38,599 nucleotides of DNA from positions 1-38,599 of the forward strand of contig CAMYON010000075.1 of the NCBI GenBank assembly GCA_947260025.1, in the 5' to 3' direction. The notes beneath the pieces are model-generated. The model saw nothing but the letters and a program-made list of their open reading frames with translations, did no database searches and was not told the DNA's origin. This document shows, one piece after another, positions 1 through 7,534 of this stretch. The position numbers and the translations under genes are program-made. Each line of letters opens with the position of its first letter. Position 1 is the first letter of the stretch. The stretch is from an uncultured Gammaproteobacteria bacterium. GTDB taxonomy: Bacteria > Pseudomonadota > Gammaproteobacteria > GCA-001735895.

Positions 1-94
1 CTCGACCGCGGTATCCAGTTTAATTAGTACCCTCGAAACATACTGGATCCCGCGGTCAAGCCGCGGGATGACAGCATTTGCCGCGGGATGACAG
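1..94. repeat. Palindromic REP-like element, cut by the window edge
   Basis: A left arm at 1-18 (CTCGACCGCGGTATCCAG) is followed by a short AT-rich spacer and a right arm at 43-74. The right arm reads CTGGATCCCGCGGTC, then AAGCCGCGGGATGACAG. A further half unit (CCGCGGGATGACAG) lies at 81-94. The arms are reverse complements apart from a few changes, so the transcript could form a strong hairpin. The same family recurs at 2234-2323 and, degenerate, near 2495-2514. Dispersed intergenic palindromes of this type are common in proteobacteria. From 95 to the first gene at 232 I see no further structure. Confidence 0.75.
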
Positions 95-231
95 GGTCTC
101 GGTCATGGCGGCGTCTGCGCGGCTCGCTCCAGACGGCAGCCTGCAATAATTTGACCCTGGTTTTACTCAAGGATTCGGTCAGCCGGCCGATAGCGGGCTA
201 AACTAAGGCTTGAACGATACAGGCTTACCTC

Positions 232-1281
232 ATGAAATCACCCGATACCCCCGCAAACGAAAAGGAACGTCTCAAGGATTTGCGTTCACTGGACGTACTC
301 GATACCAATCCCGAAGAGCGCTTCGACCGGCTCACGCGCATGGCCAAGCGTGTCTTTGGGGTCGATATCGCGCTAGTCAGCCTGGTGGATGAAAACCGCC
401 AGTGGTTCAAGTCCAAGGCAGGACTCGACGCTAGCGAAACCGGACGCGATATCTCGTTTTGCGGGCATGCGATTCTCGGCAATGAAATTTTCGTGATTGA
501 AGACACGCTTAAAGATGAGAGATTCGATGACAATCCGCTGGTTACCGGTCCGCCGAACATTCGCTTTTATGCCGGCGCGCCACTGCGTTACATGAACGGC
601 AACAAACTCGGCACGCTGTGCATCATTGACTCGAAACCACGTGTATTTAGCGAGGAAGACAATGAAATGCTGCGCGACCTGGCCGAGATGGCCGAAAACG
701 AGCTCAACGCAATTCAACTGGCCACGATCGACGAATTGACCAAGATATCCAATCGCAGGGGCTTCGTTGCGCTGGCGCAAAACAGCCTGAGCCTGTGCGT
801 CCGCCAGAATGCGCCGGTTTCGTTGGTTTTTCTCGATCTCGATAAATTCAAACCGATCAATGACAACTACGGGCATGCCGAGGGTGACCGTGCGCTGGTT
901 GCCTTTGCCGGCCTGATGCGTAAAACCTTTCGCGACTCGGACGTCTTTGCGCGCATCGGCGGTGACGAATTCGTGGTGCTGCTGACCAACACCGAAAAGC
1001 AACATGCTACCGAAATCGTCGAGCGATTTCGCGGCCTGCTGGAAATCTTCAATGCCCAGATGGATCGCGGTTACGATATCTCGTTTTCCGACGGTATCGT
1101 CAGCGTCGAACCCGATAACGAGTGCTCGATCGACGACCTGTTGCGCGAGGCCGACGTGCTGATGTACGAGAAAAAACTCGACCAGATGCCGAGGCAGAAC
1201 TGGGAAGGTGCATCTGATCAACAATCAGGTCAGGCCCAGACTATAGACCAGCTTGCTGCTGTATCGCCGCTGTCGGAGTAA
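232..1281 (+). CDS. GAF-GGDEF diguanylate cyclase
   Basis: Predicted soluble diguanylate cyclase that makes c-di-GMP from two GTP, with an N-terminal GAF sensor. Residues about 24-160 form a GAF domain of the type with ISFCGHAI and APLRYMNG motifs. Residues about 165-325 form the GGDEF domain, with LDLDKFKPIND near 201-211. The catalytic GGDEF at 243-247 is intact. An inhibitory I-site RxxD (RDSD, 234-237) sits exactly five residues before it, so product inhibition is expected. There is no signal peptide or membrane segment, so the signal is presumably cytosolic; its identity is unknown. A palindromic repeat lies upstream. The next gene follows after 56 bp on the same strand and is unrelated in function. 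No strong ribosome binding site precedes the ATG. The family call is firm; the ligand is not inferable. Confidence 0.93.
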   Translation: MKSPDTPANEKERLKDLRSLDVLDTNPEERFDRLTRMAKRVFGVDIALVSLVDENRQWFKSKAGLDASETGRDISFCGHAILGNEIFVIEDTLKDERFDDNPLVTGPPNIRFYAGAPLRYMNGNKLGTLCIIDSKPRVFSEEDNEMLRDLAEMAENELNAIQLATIDELTKISNRRGFVALAQNSLSLCVRQNAPVSLVFLDLDKFKPINDNYGHAEGDRALVAFAGLMRKTFRDSDVFARIGGDEFVVLLTNTEKQHATEIVERFRGLLEIFNAQMDRGYDISFSDGIVSVEPDNECSIDDLLREADVLMYEKKLDQMPRQNWEGASDQQSGQAQTIDQLAAVSPLSE

Positions 1282-1337
1282 TCCCGCAAAATGGTAGTAT
1301 CTGATCCTGGCTAACTTTCGGGAGCAGGAAAAATACC

Positions 1338-2195
1338 ATGAATACCCATCCCCGCCGGCAAAAGCTGCGCGACATATTCAACGGCGATCGCTGTGTTCAT
1401 CCCGGGTCGGTTTACGATCCGATTTCCGCCAGAGTTGCCGAAGACCTCGGTTTTGAGGCCGGCATGTTCGCCGGCTCGATTGCCTCTTTAACGGTGCTGG
1501 GCGCGCCCGATATTATCGTATTGACCCTGACCGAGTTTGCTGACCAGGCGCAGCGCATCTGCCGCGCCGGGGAATTGCCGCTAATCGTCGATGCGGATCA
1601 TGGTTACGGCAATGCGCTCAACGTCAAACGCTGCGTCGAGGAACTGGAAACCGCCGGCGTGGCCTGCCTGACGATCGAGGATACGCTGTTGCCGAAGCGC
1701 TTCGGCGCTAAACGCACCGAATTCCTGACGCTCGAAGAAGGTGTCGGCAAGATGCAGGCGGCCCTGGCCGGGCGCCAGGACCCGGACCTGATCGTGCTCG
1801 GCCGTACCAGCGCGGTTGGTGTCAATGGTGTCGAAGACGGTATCCGGCGTGCTCGAGCCTATATCGACGCCGGGGTCGACGGCATCATGTTCGTCGGCGT
1901 CAAGACCCGTCCCGAACTGGATGCGATCGCCGCCGAAATCGACGCGCCGATCATGCTCGGTGGCTCGGGCGCCGAACTGCAGGATCTCGATTACCTGGCG
2001 CAGTGCGGGGTGCGTATCTCGCTGCAGGGCCATCAGCCGTTCATGGCCGCGGTGCAGGCGATGCACGATACGCTGAAGGCACTGCGTGCTGGCACAGCGC
2101 CAGCCGAACTCGAGGGCGTGGCCTCAGCCGAACTGATGGAGCAGGTGACGCGGGACGCGCAGTACCAGGCCTGGCAGGACGAGTTTTTGAACTGA
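1338..2195 (+). CDS. Oxaloacetate decarboxylase-type enzyme of the PEP mutase/isocitrate lyase superfamily
   Basis: A 285-residue TIM-barrel enzyme resembling the Pseudomonas PA4872-type oxaloacetate decarboxylase (oxaloacetate to pyruvate and CO2, Mg-dependent). Visible features are SVYDPISARVAEDLGF near 24-39, the metal-binding DADHGYGNALNV at about 85-96, and TIEDTLLPKRFG at 112-123. The GH pair (H232 in SLQGHQPF) is the position where PA4872-like enzymes carry a His instead of the Ser/Thr/Pro of lyases. The KKCGH signature of isocitrate and methylisocitrate lyases is missing, and so are the usual PEP mutase loop residues. I therefore prefer decarboxylase over lyase or mutase. GGAGCAGG sits 8-15 bp before the ATG. 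The gene stands alone and is followed by a repeat array. Sure of superfamily, fairly sure of subgroup. Confidence 0.82.
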   Translation: MNTHPRRQKLRDIFNGDRCVHPGSVYDPISARVAEDLGFEAGMFAGSIASLTVLGAPDIIVLTLTEFADQAQRICRAGELPLIVDADHGYGNALNVKRCVEELETAGVACLTIEDTLLPKRFGAKRTEFLTLEEGVGKMQAALAGRQDPDLIVLGRTSAVGVNGVEDGIRRARAYIDAGVDGIMFVGVKTRPELDAIAAEIDAPIMLGGSGAELQDLDYLAQCGVRISLQGHQPFMAAVQAMHDTLKALRAGTAPAELEGVASAELMEQVTRDAQYQAWQDEFLN

Positions 2196-2233
2196 TATTT
2201 CTGGGCTCATAACCAACCTGTTTGTCCCTTATT

Positions 2234-2323
2234 GTCATACCGCGGCTTCGACCGCGGTATCCAGTTTTTTAGGGACTGTGCTAGTAACTCTGGATCCCGC
2301 GGTCGAGCCGCGGGAAGACAAAG
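2234..2323. repeat. Palindromic REP/MITE-like element
   Basis: The left arm (2235-2266) reads GTCATACCGCGGC then TTCGACCGCGGTATCCAG. The right arm (2290-2323) reads CTGGATCCCGCGG then TCGAGCCGCGGGAAGACAA. The spacer of about 24 nt contains a run of T. The arms are near-perfect reverse complements, so the element can form a long hairpin. It lies just after the decarboxylase gene and could act as its terminator. It is the same family as the element at 1-94. Its right arm is the first unit of the tandem array that follows. Confidence 0.75.
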
Positions 2324-2463
2324 TTGGAGTCAAGCCGCGGGAAGACAAAGTTGGAGTCAAGCCGCGGGATGACAAAGTTGGAGTCGAGCCGCGGGATGAC
2401 AAAGTTGGAGTCGAGCCGCTGGATGACAAGGTCAGGGTCGAGCTGCGGTATGACAGTAATTAA
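2302..2463. repeat. 27-bp tandem repeat array (six units)
   Basis: Six head-to-tail units start at 2302, 2329, 2356, 2383, 2410 and 2437. Each begins GTCRAGCCGCGGGAWGACAA and ends AGTTGGA. The first four units differ at one or two sites, while the last two are more diverged (CCGCTGG, CTGCGGT). The unit is the right arm of the palindromic element plus a 7-nt linker. The array therefore seems to have grown by duplicating one arm. There is no spacer variation, so it is not CRISPR. A degenerate half unit follows at about 2495-2514, just before the end of gshA. The gap between genes (2196-2543) holds nothing else I can recognise. Confidence 0.85.
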
Positions 2464-2543
2464 CAACTCCGATATGGAACTATAAAAACCTTTCGGTCAA
2501 GCCGAGGTGTGACAGGGGATTATCCCGTGAAAAGGGACCTTGA

Positions 2544-4118
2544 TCAGGCCTGGTCGAAGTAGTTTTGCATGAAGGTTTCGAAGGGGATATCGTCGGCGGC
2601 TTCGATGGCATGCTGTTTTTCGATCGATTGCGCAGCCTCCGCCTCGAATGCCTTGAGTTTGTCGGCAGCGAGCGGCCGTTCGGCAAACCACTGCTGGTGC
2701 TCGCGCGACTTGCGCAGCGCGAAGTGATAGAACTCTTCCTTGTGCTCGGCCATGTCGGCTAGCATTCTGGCCGAAGGAGTCAGGTCGGGATCGACAATTT
2801 TGGCGCGCTGTTTTTGCAGCGCATCGCAATAAGAATGTATTTCGGCGCCTCTGTCTAACAGGTCGCAGCCGGCAGACATGCGGTCGAAAATTTCGTTAGC
2901 CCAGTCGCGCAGCAGTATATCCCCGCCGGCGCGGCGCAATTTCAACTTCGGATCGCGCCCGCGTTCGGCGACCGCGTTGATATTGTGTTTGATCTCGACC
3001 AGTTCGGCATCGGTATAGGGATCGCTCGGCGACAGCAGGCTGAACAGTAAGAACGATTCCAGGAAGCGCATCTGCTCTTCGCTGATGCCGAGCGGCTCGT
3101 AGGCGTTGACGTCGAGCGAGCGCAGCTCGATATAGGCGACGCCGCGCCTGGCCAGCGCCAGCGTCGGTTTTTCCTCGCCCTGCAGAATCTGCTTCGGGCG
3201 TACGCTCGAGTAGTACTCGTTTTCGATCTGCAGGATGTTGGTGTTGAGCTGTTGCCATTCGCCGTTTGCGATCATTTCGATCTTTTCGTATTCGGGGTAG
3301 GGCGTAGAAATCGCGTGCGCCAGGCTGTCGACGTAGCCCTGCAGGCTGTTGTAGTTGACCTTTATACCGGCCTCGCCTTCCTTGTTATTCTGGTAACCGA
3401 TATCGCCCACGCGCAACGACGTGGCGTAGGGTGCATAATAGGAAAATTTTTGCCATTTTTTCAGCGAGGTCGGCGACGCGCCGAGGAACGAAGCGCAGAT
3501 CGCCGGTGAGGCGCCAAACAGGTAGGGCACCAGCCAGCCGTTGCGCTGCAGGTTGCGCACCATGCCGATATAGGATTCGGATACGAATGTCCTGTGATCG
3601 CGCTCATCGCCGAGTATCGACTGGTAAAGTTGCCAGAATTCATCCGGGTACGAGTAGTTGAAATGCACTCCGGCGATGGCCTGCATCATGCGTCCGTAGC
3701 GGTGGCCGAGACCGCGCCGGTAGGCGCTTTTCATCTTCGCCGCATTCGATGAGCCGTATTGCGCGATGGGGATACTGGCATCGCCCTCGACCACGCAGGG
3801 CATGCTCGTGGCCCACAGGATTTCATTATCGAGCTGGCTGTAGACGAAACGCTGGGTATCGTCGAGAAATCCCAGCGTATCGCAGAAATGATTGAATGGT
3901 GGCGTCACCAGTTCGAGCAGCGCCTCCGAGTAGTCGGTGGTGATGCTGGGGTGGGTTAGCGCCGAACCGAGGCTTTGTGGATGCGGGGTCTGGGCGATAC
4001 CCCCCTCGACCGCGACGCGCAGACTTTCCTTTTCGAGCCCGACCTTGCGGTCCTGCAATACTTTTCTGATGTCGCTATTCAGTAAATGCGCGACACGCTG
4101 TTCGATGATGGAGCTCAA
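2544..4118 (-). CDS. gshA: Glutamate-cysteine ligase (gamma-glutamylcysteine synthetase)
   Basis: First step of glutathione synthesis: ATP-dependent joining of Glu and Cys in the cytosol. The 524 residues match the E. coli-type GshA (about 518). Recognisable stretches are VGLEKESLRV near 26-35, TDYSEALLELVTPP near 61-74 and YIELRSLDVNAYEP near 330. The start is TTG at 4118, preceded by AGGGA at 4126-4130 with 7-nt spacing; no in-frame ATG lies nearby upstream. It is the third gene of a minus-strand run after the M20 and DDAH-type genes, with a 79-bp gap, so it may also have its own promoter. gshB is not in the window. The gene ends beside the 27-bp repeat array. Confidence 0.95.
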   Translation of the reverse strand: MSSIIEQRVAHLLNSDIRKVLQDRKVGLEKESLRVAVEGGIAQTPHPQSLGSALTHPSITTDYSEALLELVTPPFNHFCDTLGFLDDTQRFVYSQLDNEILWATSMPCVVEGDASIPIAQYGSSNAAKMKSAYRRGLGHRYGRMMQAIAGVHFNYSYPDEFWQLYQSILGDERDHRTFVSESYIGMVRNLQRNGWLVPYLFGASPAICASFLGASPTSLKKWQKFSYYAPYATSLRVGDIGYQNNKEGEAGIKVNYNSLQGYVDSLAHAISTPYPEYEKIEMIANGEWQQLNTNILQIENEYYSSVRPKQILQGEEKPTLALARRGVAYIELRSLDVNAYEPLGISEEQMRFLESFLLFSLLSPSDPYTDAELVEIKHNINAVAERGRDPKLKLRRAGGDILLRDWANEIFDRMSAGCDLLDRGAEIHSYCDALQKQRAKIVDPDLTPSARMLADMAEHKEEFYHFALRKSREHQQWFAERPLAADKLKAFEAEAAQSIEKQHAIEAADDIPFETFMQNYFDQA

Positions 4119-4197
4119 CTGGCATTCCCTGGTTTAGTTTGAACGTGATTGTGCCTAGGTCGCAGGACGGATGCAAAATTATAAAAAGGGGTCGGTG

Positions 4198-5169
4198 TTA
4201 ACCAGCCTGTTCGCGCTGCAGTATGCCGCTCAGGCAACCGACGTTACCGGCCGCCCTGGTCAATTCTTCGGTCGGCGTGGTCAGGCATTCGACACCCATG
4301 TCCTCGAAGTAAGCCTGCACCCGCGGCAGACCACCTACCATCAGGATACGCCGCGGTCCCAGCGTAACGAAGTTGATGCCGCGGTAGCTTTCCGGGTCGT
4401 CGGCGAAGGGCGGAAACCTGACCTCGTAGCCATGCTCCTGCAGTACCCTGACAGTGCGATGCGGGGTGCGCCGCGGCCAGCAGATCGCGAGATCGTGATC
4501 GACGATGCGCAGCAGGCTCATGAAATGCATGATGCCGAACGGCGAATCCACCGCGATCAGGTCGATGCCGAGTTCCGCCAGCAGGGTTTCGATCTGGGCG
4601 ATGGCGGCGTCATTGGTACGCAGTCCGCGTCCGACCATCGCGGTTTTTTCGTCGATCCACATCAGGTCAGCGCCCTCGAAGGTGCCGCTGCCAGTCAGCG
4701 TTTTCAGGATTGGAATGCCCAGATCAGCGAGCCTGCGCGCGACCCAGCGTTCTTCCGCGGCGCGCACCGTCGAGGCCGGCCGCGCCAGGATCGCGCCCTG
4801 CGGCGTCATGACGAAAAGGTCGGCGCAAAACATCAGGTTCGGCTGGCACGGCAATTCGGGTTCGACGAAATGCACTTCGACACCCTGCGAGCGGTAAACT
4901 TCGACCATGGCGTTGTGCTCATCCCTTGCTTTGGCTACATCGACCGGCGCCAGCATTTGCACGGCTTCGGGGTCGTCCTGGGCCGCGTTCAATTCTTCGC
5001 CGGGGCAGTGCAACAACACCGATTTGAGTTCGCGCCATTCCGAATCGATGCCGCAACCGCCCCAGATTTCACCCAGCTCCTGCTGATGTGTGGCCAGGCG
5101 TTGCGACCAGTTATCGCCGCCGTAAGCCGCGGTACCGAACGTGCTGGCTGATTTTTTGTCAGTCGCCAT
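4198..5169 (-). CDS. DDAH/amidinotransferase-fold guanidino hydrolase
   Basis: A 323-residue member of the amidinotransferase superfamily (dimethylarginine dimethylaminohydrolase, arginine deiminase, glycine amidinotransferase). These enzymes attack a guanidinium carbon with a Cys. Visible are the substrate-side acid region FCADLFVMTP (D117), the guanidinium-binding FEGAD (164-168), the catalytic His in GIMHFMSL (H215) and the nucleophile in GNVGCLSG (C312) near the C-terminus. The usual GG before the Cys region is AAGN here. There is no signal peptide. The gene starts 2 nt after the stop of the M20 hydrolase, so the two are almost certainly co-transcribed. A hydrolase of methylated arginine or another guanidino compound is likely. 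The exact substrate cannot be read from sequence. Confidence 0.85.
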   Translation of the reverse strand: MATDKKSASTFGTAAYGGDNWSQRLATHQQELGEIWGGCGIDSEWRELKSVLLHCPGEELNAAQDDPEAVQMLAPVDVAKARDEHNAMVEVYRSQGVEVHFVEPELPCQPNLMFCADLFVMTPQGAILARPASTVRAAEERWVARRLADLGIPILKTLTGSGTFEGADLMWIDEKTAMVGRGLRTNDAAIAQIETLLAELGIDLIAVDSPFGIMHFMSLLRIVDHDLAICWPRRTPHRTVRVLQEHGYEVRFPPFADDPESYRGINFVTLGPRRILMVGGLPRVQAYFEDMGVECLTTPTEELTRAAGNVGCLSGILQREQAG

Positions 5170-5171
5170 GT

Positions 5172-6257
5172 TTAATCAGCCTGCAATTGCGTTTCGACCA
5201 GCGTCACCCAGAAATCCGCGCCGATACTGAGTATGTCGTCGTTAAAATCATAGGCTGGATTATGCAGGCTGCAGCCGCCAACCCCTTCCTCGCCGTTACC
5301 CAGCAACAGGTATGCGCCGGGGCGGGCCTGCAGCATGTAGCCGAAATCCTCGGAGGCCATGACCGGGCGGCTGTCGCCCACCACGTTTTCCGCGCCGACC
5401 ACCAGGCGCGCCGTCGCCGCCGCGATGTCGGCCTCCGCCGGCGTATTGATCGTAGGCACGAAGTTGCGCCGGTAGCTGAATTCGTAACTCGCGCCGTGCG
5501 CGGCACAGATTCCGCTGACGATGCGCTCCATCGTCGACTCGATCTGATCCTGTACCGCCGTGGTCAGGGAGCGGGTATCGCCTTTTAGAATCACCTGGCC
5601 GGGTACCACGTTGACGGTGCCGTTGGTGACGAACTCGGTGAAGGAAACCACCGCGTTGTCGATCGGATTCATCGTGCGCGATACCAGCGACTGCATCGCG
5701 CTGACGATTTCGGCACCGATGACGATCGCGTCCTTGCCGAGGTGAGGCATGGCCGCGTGGCAGCCGACGCCGTTGACGGTGATTTCGAAGTTGTCCTCGG
5801 CGGCCATGATCGAGCCCGCGCGCACCGCGAATTTGCCGACTGCAAGCGACGGGAAGTTATGGATGGCGTAAACCGCGTCGACCGGGAAACGTTCGAACAA
5901 CCCGTCCTCGATCATCGCCCGGGCGCCGTCGCCATGCTCCTCGGCGGGCTGGAAAATAAACACCGCGGTGCCGTCGAACTCACCCTTGGCGGCGAGGTAT
6001 TGCGCGGCGCCGAGCAGCATCGCGGTATGACCGTCGTGGCCGCAGGCGTGCATCTTGCCCGCGTTGAGGGAACGGTGTTCGAAGCTGTTCTCTTCGTGGA
6101 TCTTGAGCGCATCCATGTCAGCGCGCAGCCCGATGGCGCGCTCGCCGTTGCCTCTCTTCAACACGCCGACGACGCCGGTGTTGCCGACCGAGGTATGCAC
6201 TTCGAGCCCGAACTGCTCGAGCAGGTCAGCCACCTTTTCGGCGGTCAGTTTATTCAT
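5172..6257 (-). CDS. M20-family amidohydrolase, short at the N-terminus
   Basis: A 361-residue metal-dependent amidohydrolase of the aminoacylase/hippurate hydrolase type, which cleaves N-acyl amino acids. It contains LRADMDAL (44-51), the metal-binding HACGHDGHTAML (70-81), QPAEEHGDGA (103-112), the dimerisation-domain region GVGCHAAMPHLGKDA, and the C-terminal ASEDFGYM and GGCSLHNPAYDF. The family normally opens with 30-40 residues bearing RRxxHxxPE, and these are absent. An in-frame TAA lies ten codons upstream of the ATG, so they cannot be added. Metal ligands are nevertheless complete. Only 13 nt (or 37 with the later start) separate it from the divergent M24 gene. It is the first gene of the run with the DDAH-type hydrolase. 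An M20 deacetylase acting in ectoine-type catabolism is possible given the EctC nearby, but this is inference. Confidence 0.88.
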   Translation of the reverse strand: MNKLTAEKVADLLEQFGLEVHTSVGNTGVVGVLKRGNGERAIGLRADMDALKIHEENSFEHRSLNAGKMHACGHDGHTAMLLGAAQYLAAKGEFDGTAVFIFQPAEEHGDGARAMIEDGLFERFPVDAVYAIHNFPSLAVGKFAVRAGSIMAAEDNFEITVNGVGCHAAMPHLGKDAIVIGAEIVSAMQSLVSRTMNPIDNAVVSFTEFVTNGTVNVVPGQVILKGDTRSLTTAVQDQIESTMERIVSGICAAHGASYEFSYRRNFVPTINTPAEADIAAATARLVVGAENVVGDSRPVMASEDFGYMLQARPGAYLLLGNGEEGVGGCSLHNPAYDFNDDILSIGADFWVTLVETQLQAD

Positions 6258-6270
6258 GGTGTAAAGTGCC

Positions 6271-7449
6271 GTGAAAGATTCGCATTATATAACCATGTTC
6301 CGGCAACATTTACAGCAACTCAGGCAAAAGCTTGACGAATTCGACATCGATGTCGCGCTGATCACCGATGATGACTCGGTTTATTACTACAGCGGGTACT
6401 ACGATTACCTGCACATGGAGTTCGGGCGGCCGACGATCCTGCTGGTCCCGCGCGACGGCGAGAGCCTGCTGATAACGCCGTCCATCGACCTGAACATGGC
6501 GCTCGAGAATGCGCAAGTGGATCGGATCGAGGCCTGGAACGACGGCCTTGGTAACGAATGGCGCGAGCACATCCCGGCGCAACTCGAACACGCCGCCCGG
6601 GTTGCGATCGAGCCGCAGCAGATGCCGCCGCCGGTGCGTGCCTATATCGATACGCTGGTCGATGCGGTCAGCCTCGCGGACATCACCCCCATCGTTGCCG
6701 AGATGCGCATGGTCAAGTCGCCCGCGGAACTGCAGCTGGCGCGGCACGCGGGCATGGTGGCCAACGCGATGATGCAGGCGGGACGCGAGGCAATTGCCGC
6801 GGGCGTCGCCGAGTACGAAGTGGCGCTGGCCACTTCGCAGGCGGGTACCCTGAAATCTTCCGAACTGCTGGCGCGGCACTACGGCGACAGCGAGATGTCG
6901 CCCAGTACCCATTTCCTGCAGATCATGGCCTCCGGCGAAGACATCATCAAGACTCACCACCGCGCCTCGAATCGCGTCATGCGTCATGGCGATCCGGTAT
7001 TCCTGTGTTTCTGCGGGATGACAAACTTTCATAAGTTCAAACTCGGTTTCGATCGCACTTTCTGGATCGGAAACGTTCGCGATAAATCCGAGGAGAAGAT
7101 TTATCAAATCGCGCTCGACAGCCAGGCGGCGGCGTTATCGATGCTACGCCCCGGCGTGGTCGCGGAAGAGGTGCATGCTGCCTATGCCGAGGTCATTCAA
7201 TCCGCCGGTTATGACTATCCGTTTCGTTGCGGGCGTGGTACCGGCTTTAGTTTCATGGAAAAGCCGCAGCTGGTGAGCGGTGACCGGACCGTGCTGCAGC
7301 CGTACATGGTGCTGGCGGTGGACGGGTCGGTCAGTACTGACAGGTTCAGGGCGCAGGTGGGCGACAGTTTTATCCTGACCGAAGACGGGTATGAGCCGAT
7401 TACCGCCCATCCCAAATCGATCGACGACGTGATTATTCCGCACGAGTAA
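6271..7449 (+). CDS. M24-fold (creatinase/aminopeptidase-like) hydrolase with degenerate metal site
   Basis: A 392-residue 'pita-bread' protein. An N-terminal creatinase-type domain (to about 145) is followed by an M24 domain (about 155-385). Of the five metal ligands of M24 peptidases, by-eye alignment keeps D261 (GFDRTFWIG) and an Asp for Glu change at D351 (MVLAVDGSV). The first Asp is gone (CGMTNFHK region), GHGIG has become GRGTGF (R322), and the last Glu is G364 (QVGDSFILTEDG). It is therefore unlikely to be a classical Xaa-Pro aminopeptidase. Metal-free relatives such as creatinase and ectoine hydrolase DoeA/EutD cleave C-N bonds in small cyclic or guanidino compounds. H229/H230 in KTHHRAS aligns with the creatinase His region. 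The start is GTG at 6271 or ATG at 6295; neither has a clear ribosome site. EctC follows after 85 bp. Confidence 0.8.
   Translation: MKDSHYITMFRQHLQQLRQKLDEFDIDVALITDDDSVYYYSGYYDYLHMEFGRPTILLVPRDGESLLITPSIDLNMALENAQVDRIEAWNDGLGNEWREHIPAQLEHAARVAIEPQQMPPPVRAYIDTLVDAVSLADITPIVAEMRMVKSPAELQLARHAGMVANAMMQAGREAIAAGVAEYEVALATSQAGTLKSSELLARHYGDSEMSPSTHFLQIMASGEDIIKTHHRASNRVMRHGDPVFLCFCGMTNFHKFKLGFDRTFWIGNVRDKSEEKIYQIALDSQAAALSMLRPGVVAEEVHAAYAEVIQSAGYDYPFRCGRGTGFSFMEKPQLVSGDRTVLQPYMVLAVDGSVSTDRFRAQVGDSFILTEDGYEPITAHPKSIDDVIIPHE
6284..6289 (-). promoter_or_regulatory. Perfect TATAAT -10 box ahead of the M20 gene
   Basis: On the minus strand the sequence reads GGTTATATAATGCG, giving an exact TATAAT about 26 nt before the M20 start codon. 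No convincing -35 box lies 16-18 nt further upstream (TAAATG at best). The box overlaps the start region of the divergent M24 gene. It suggests that M20 translation really begins at 6257, with a leader of about 20 nt. Confidence 0.35.
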
Positions 7450-7523
7450 AGCCTGGCGGTAAACACGGTGTTTGCGCGTTCTGGCAGCTGATTGTTCGGT
7501 GTTATCATGGCGCCTGGATTAGC

Positions 7524-7528
7524 GGGAG
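7524..7528 (+). promoter_or_regulatory. Ribosome binding site that decides the ectC start
   Basis: GGGAG lies 6 nt before the second of two adjacent ATG codons (7535) and only 3 nt before the first (7532). Spacing favours 7535. The EctC residue numbering then matches the family exactly. Confidence 0.6.
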
Positions 7529-7534
7529 CAAATG

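Noticed and set aside
373-1224. Long minus-strand frame opposite the GAF-GGDEF gene
   Set aside because: The plus-strand protein has intact GAF and GGDEF motifs; the antisense product shows no family features.
2302-2463. CRISPR array
   Set aside because: Units are contiguous with no unique spacers, and no cas genes are present.
2235-2466. Repetitive small proteins on both strands across the tandem array
   Set aside because: They exist only because the unit length is 27 bp, leaving all frames open; no start signal and no gene-like codon pattern.
4171-5151. Long open frame on the plus strand opposite the DDAH-type gene
   Set aside because: It is the antisense shadow of a clearly recognisable enzyme, its protein is rich in R, Q, H and D without any motif, and high GC keeps such frames open.
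7013-7025. Sequence resembling the intergenic repeat (TGCGGGATGACAA) inside the M24 gene
   Set aside because: Only about 13 nt match, without the second arm, and it encodes a continuous part of the protein (CGMTN).
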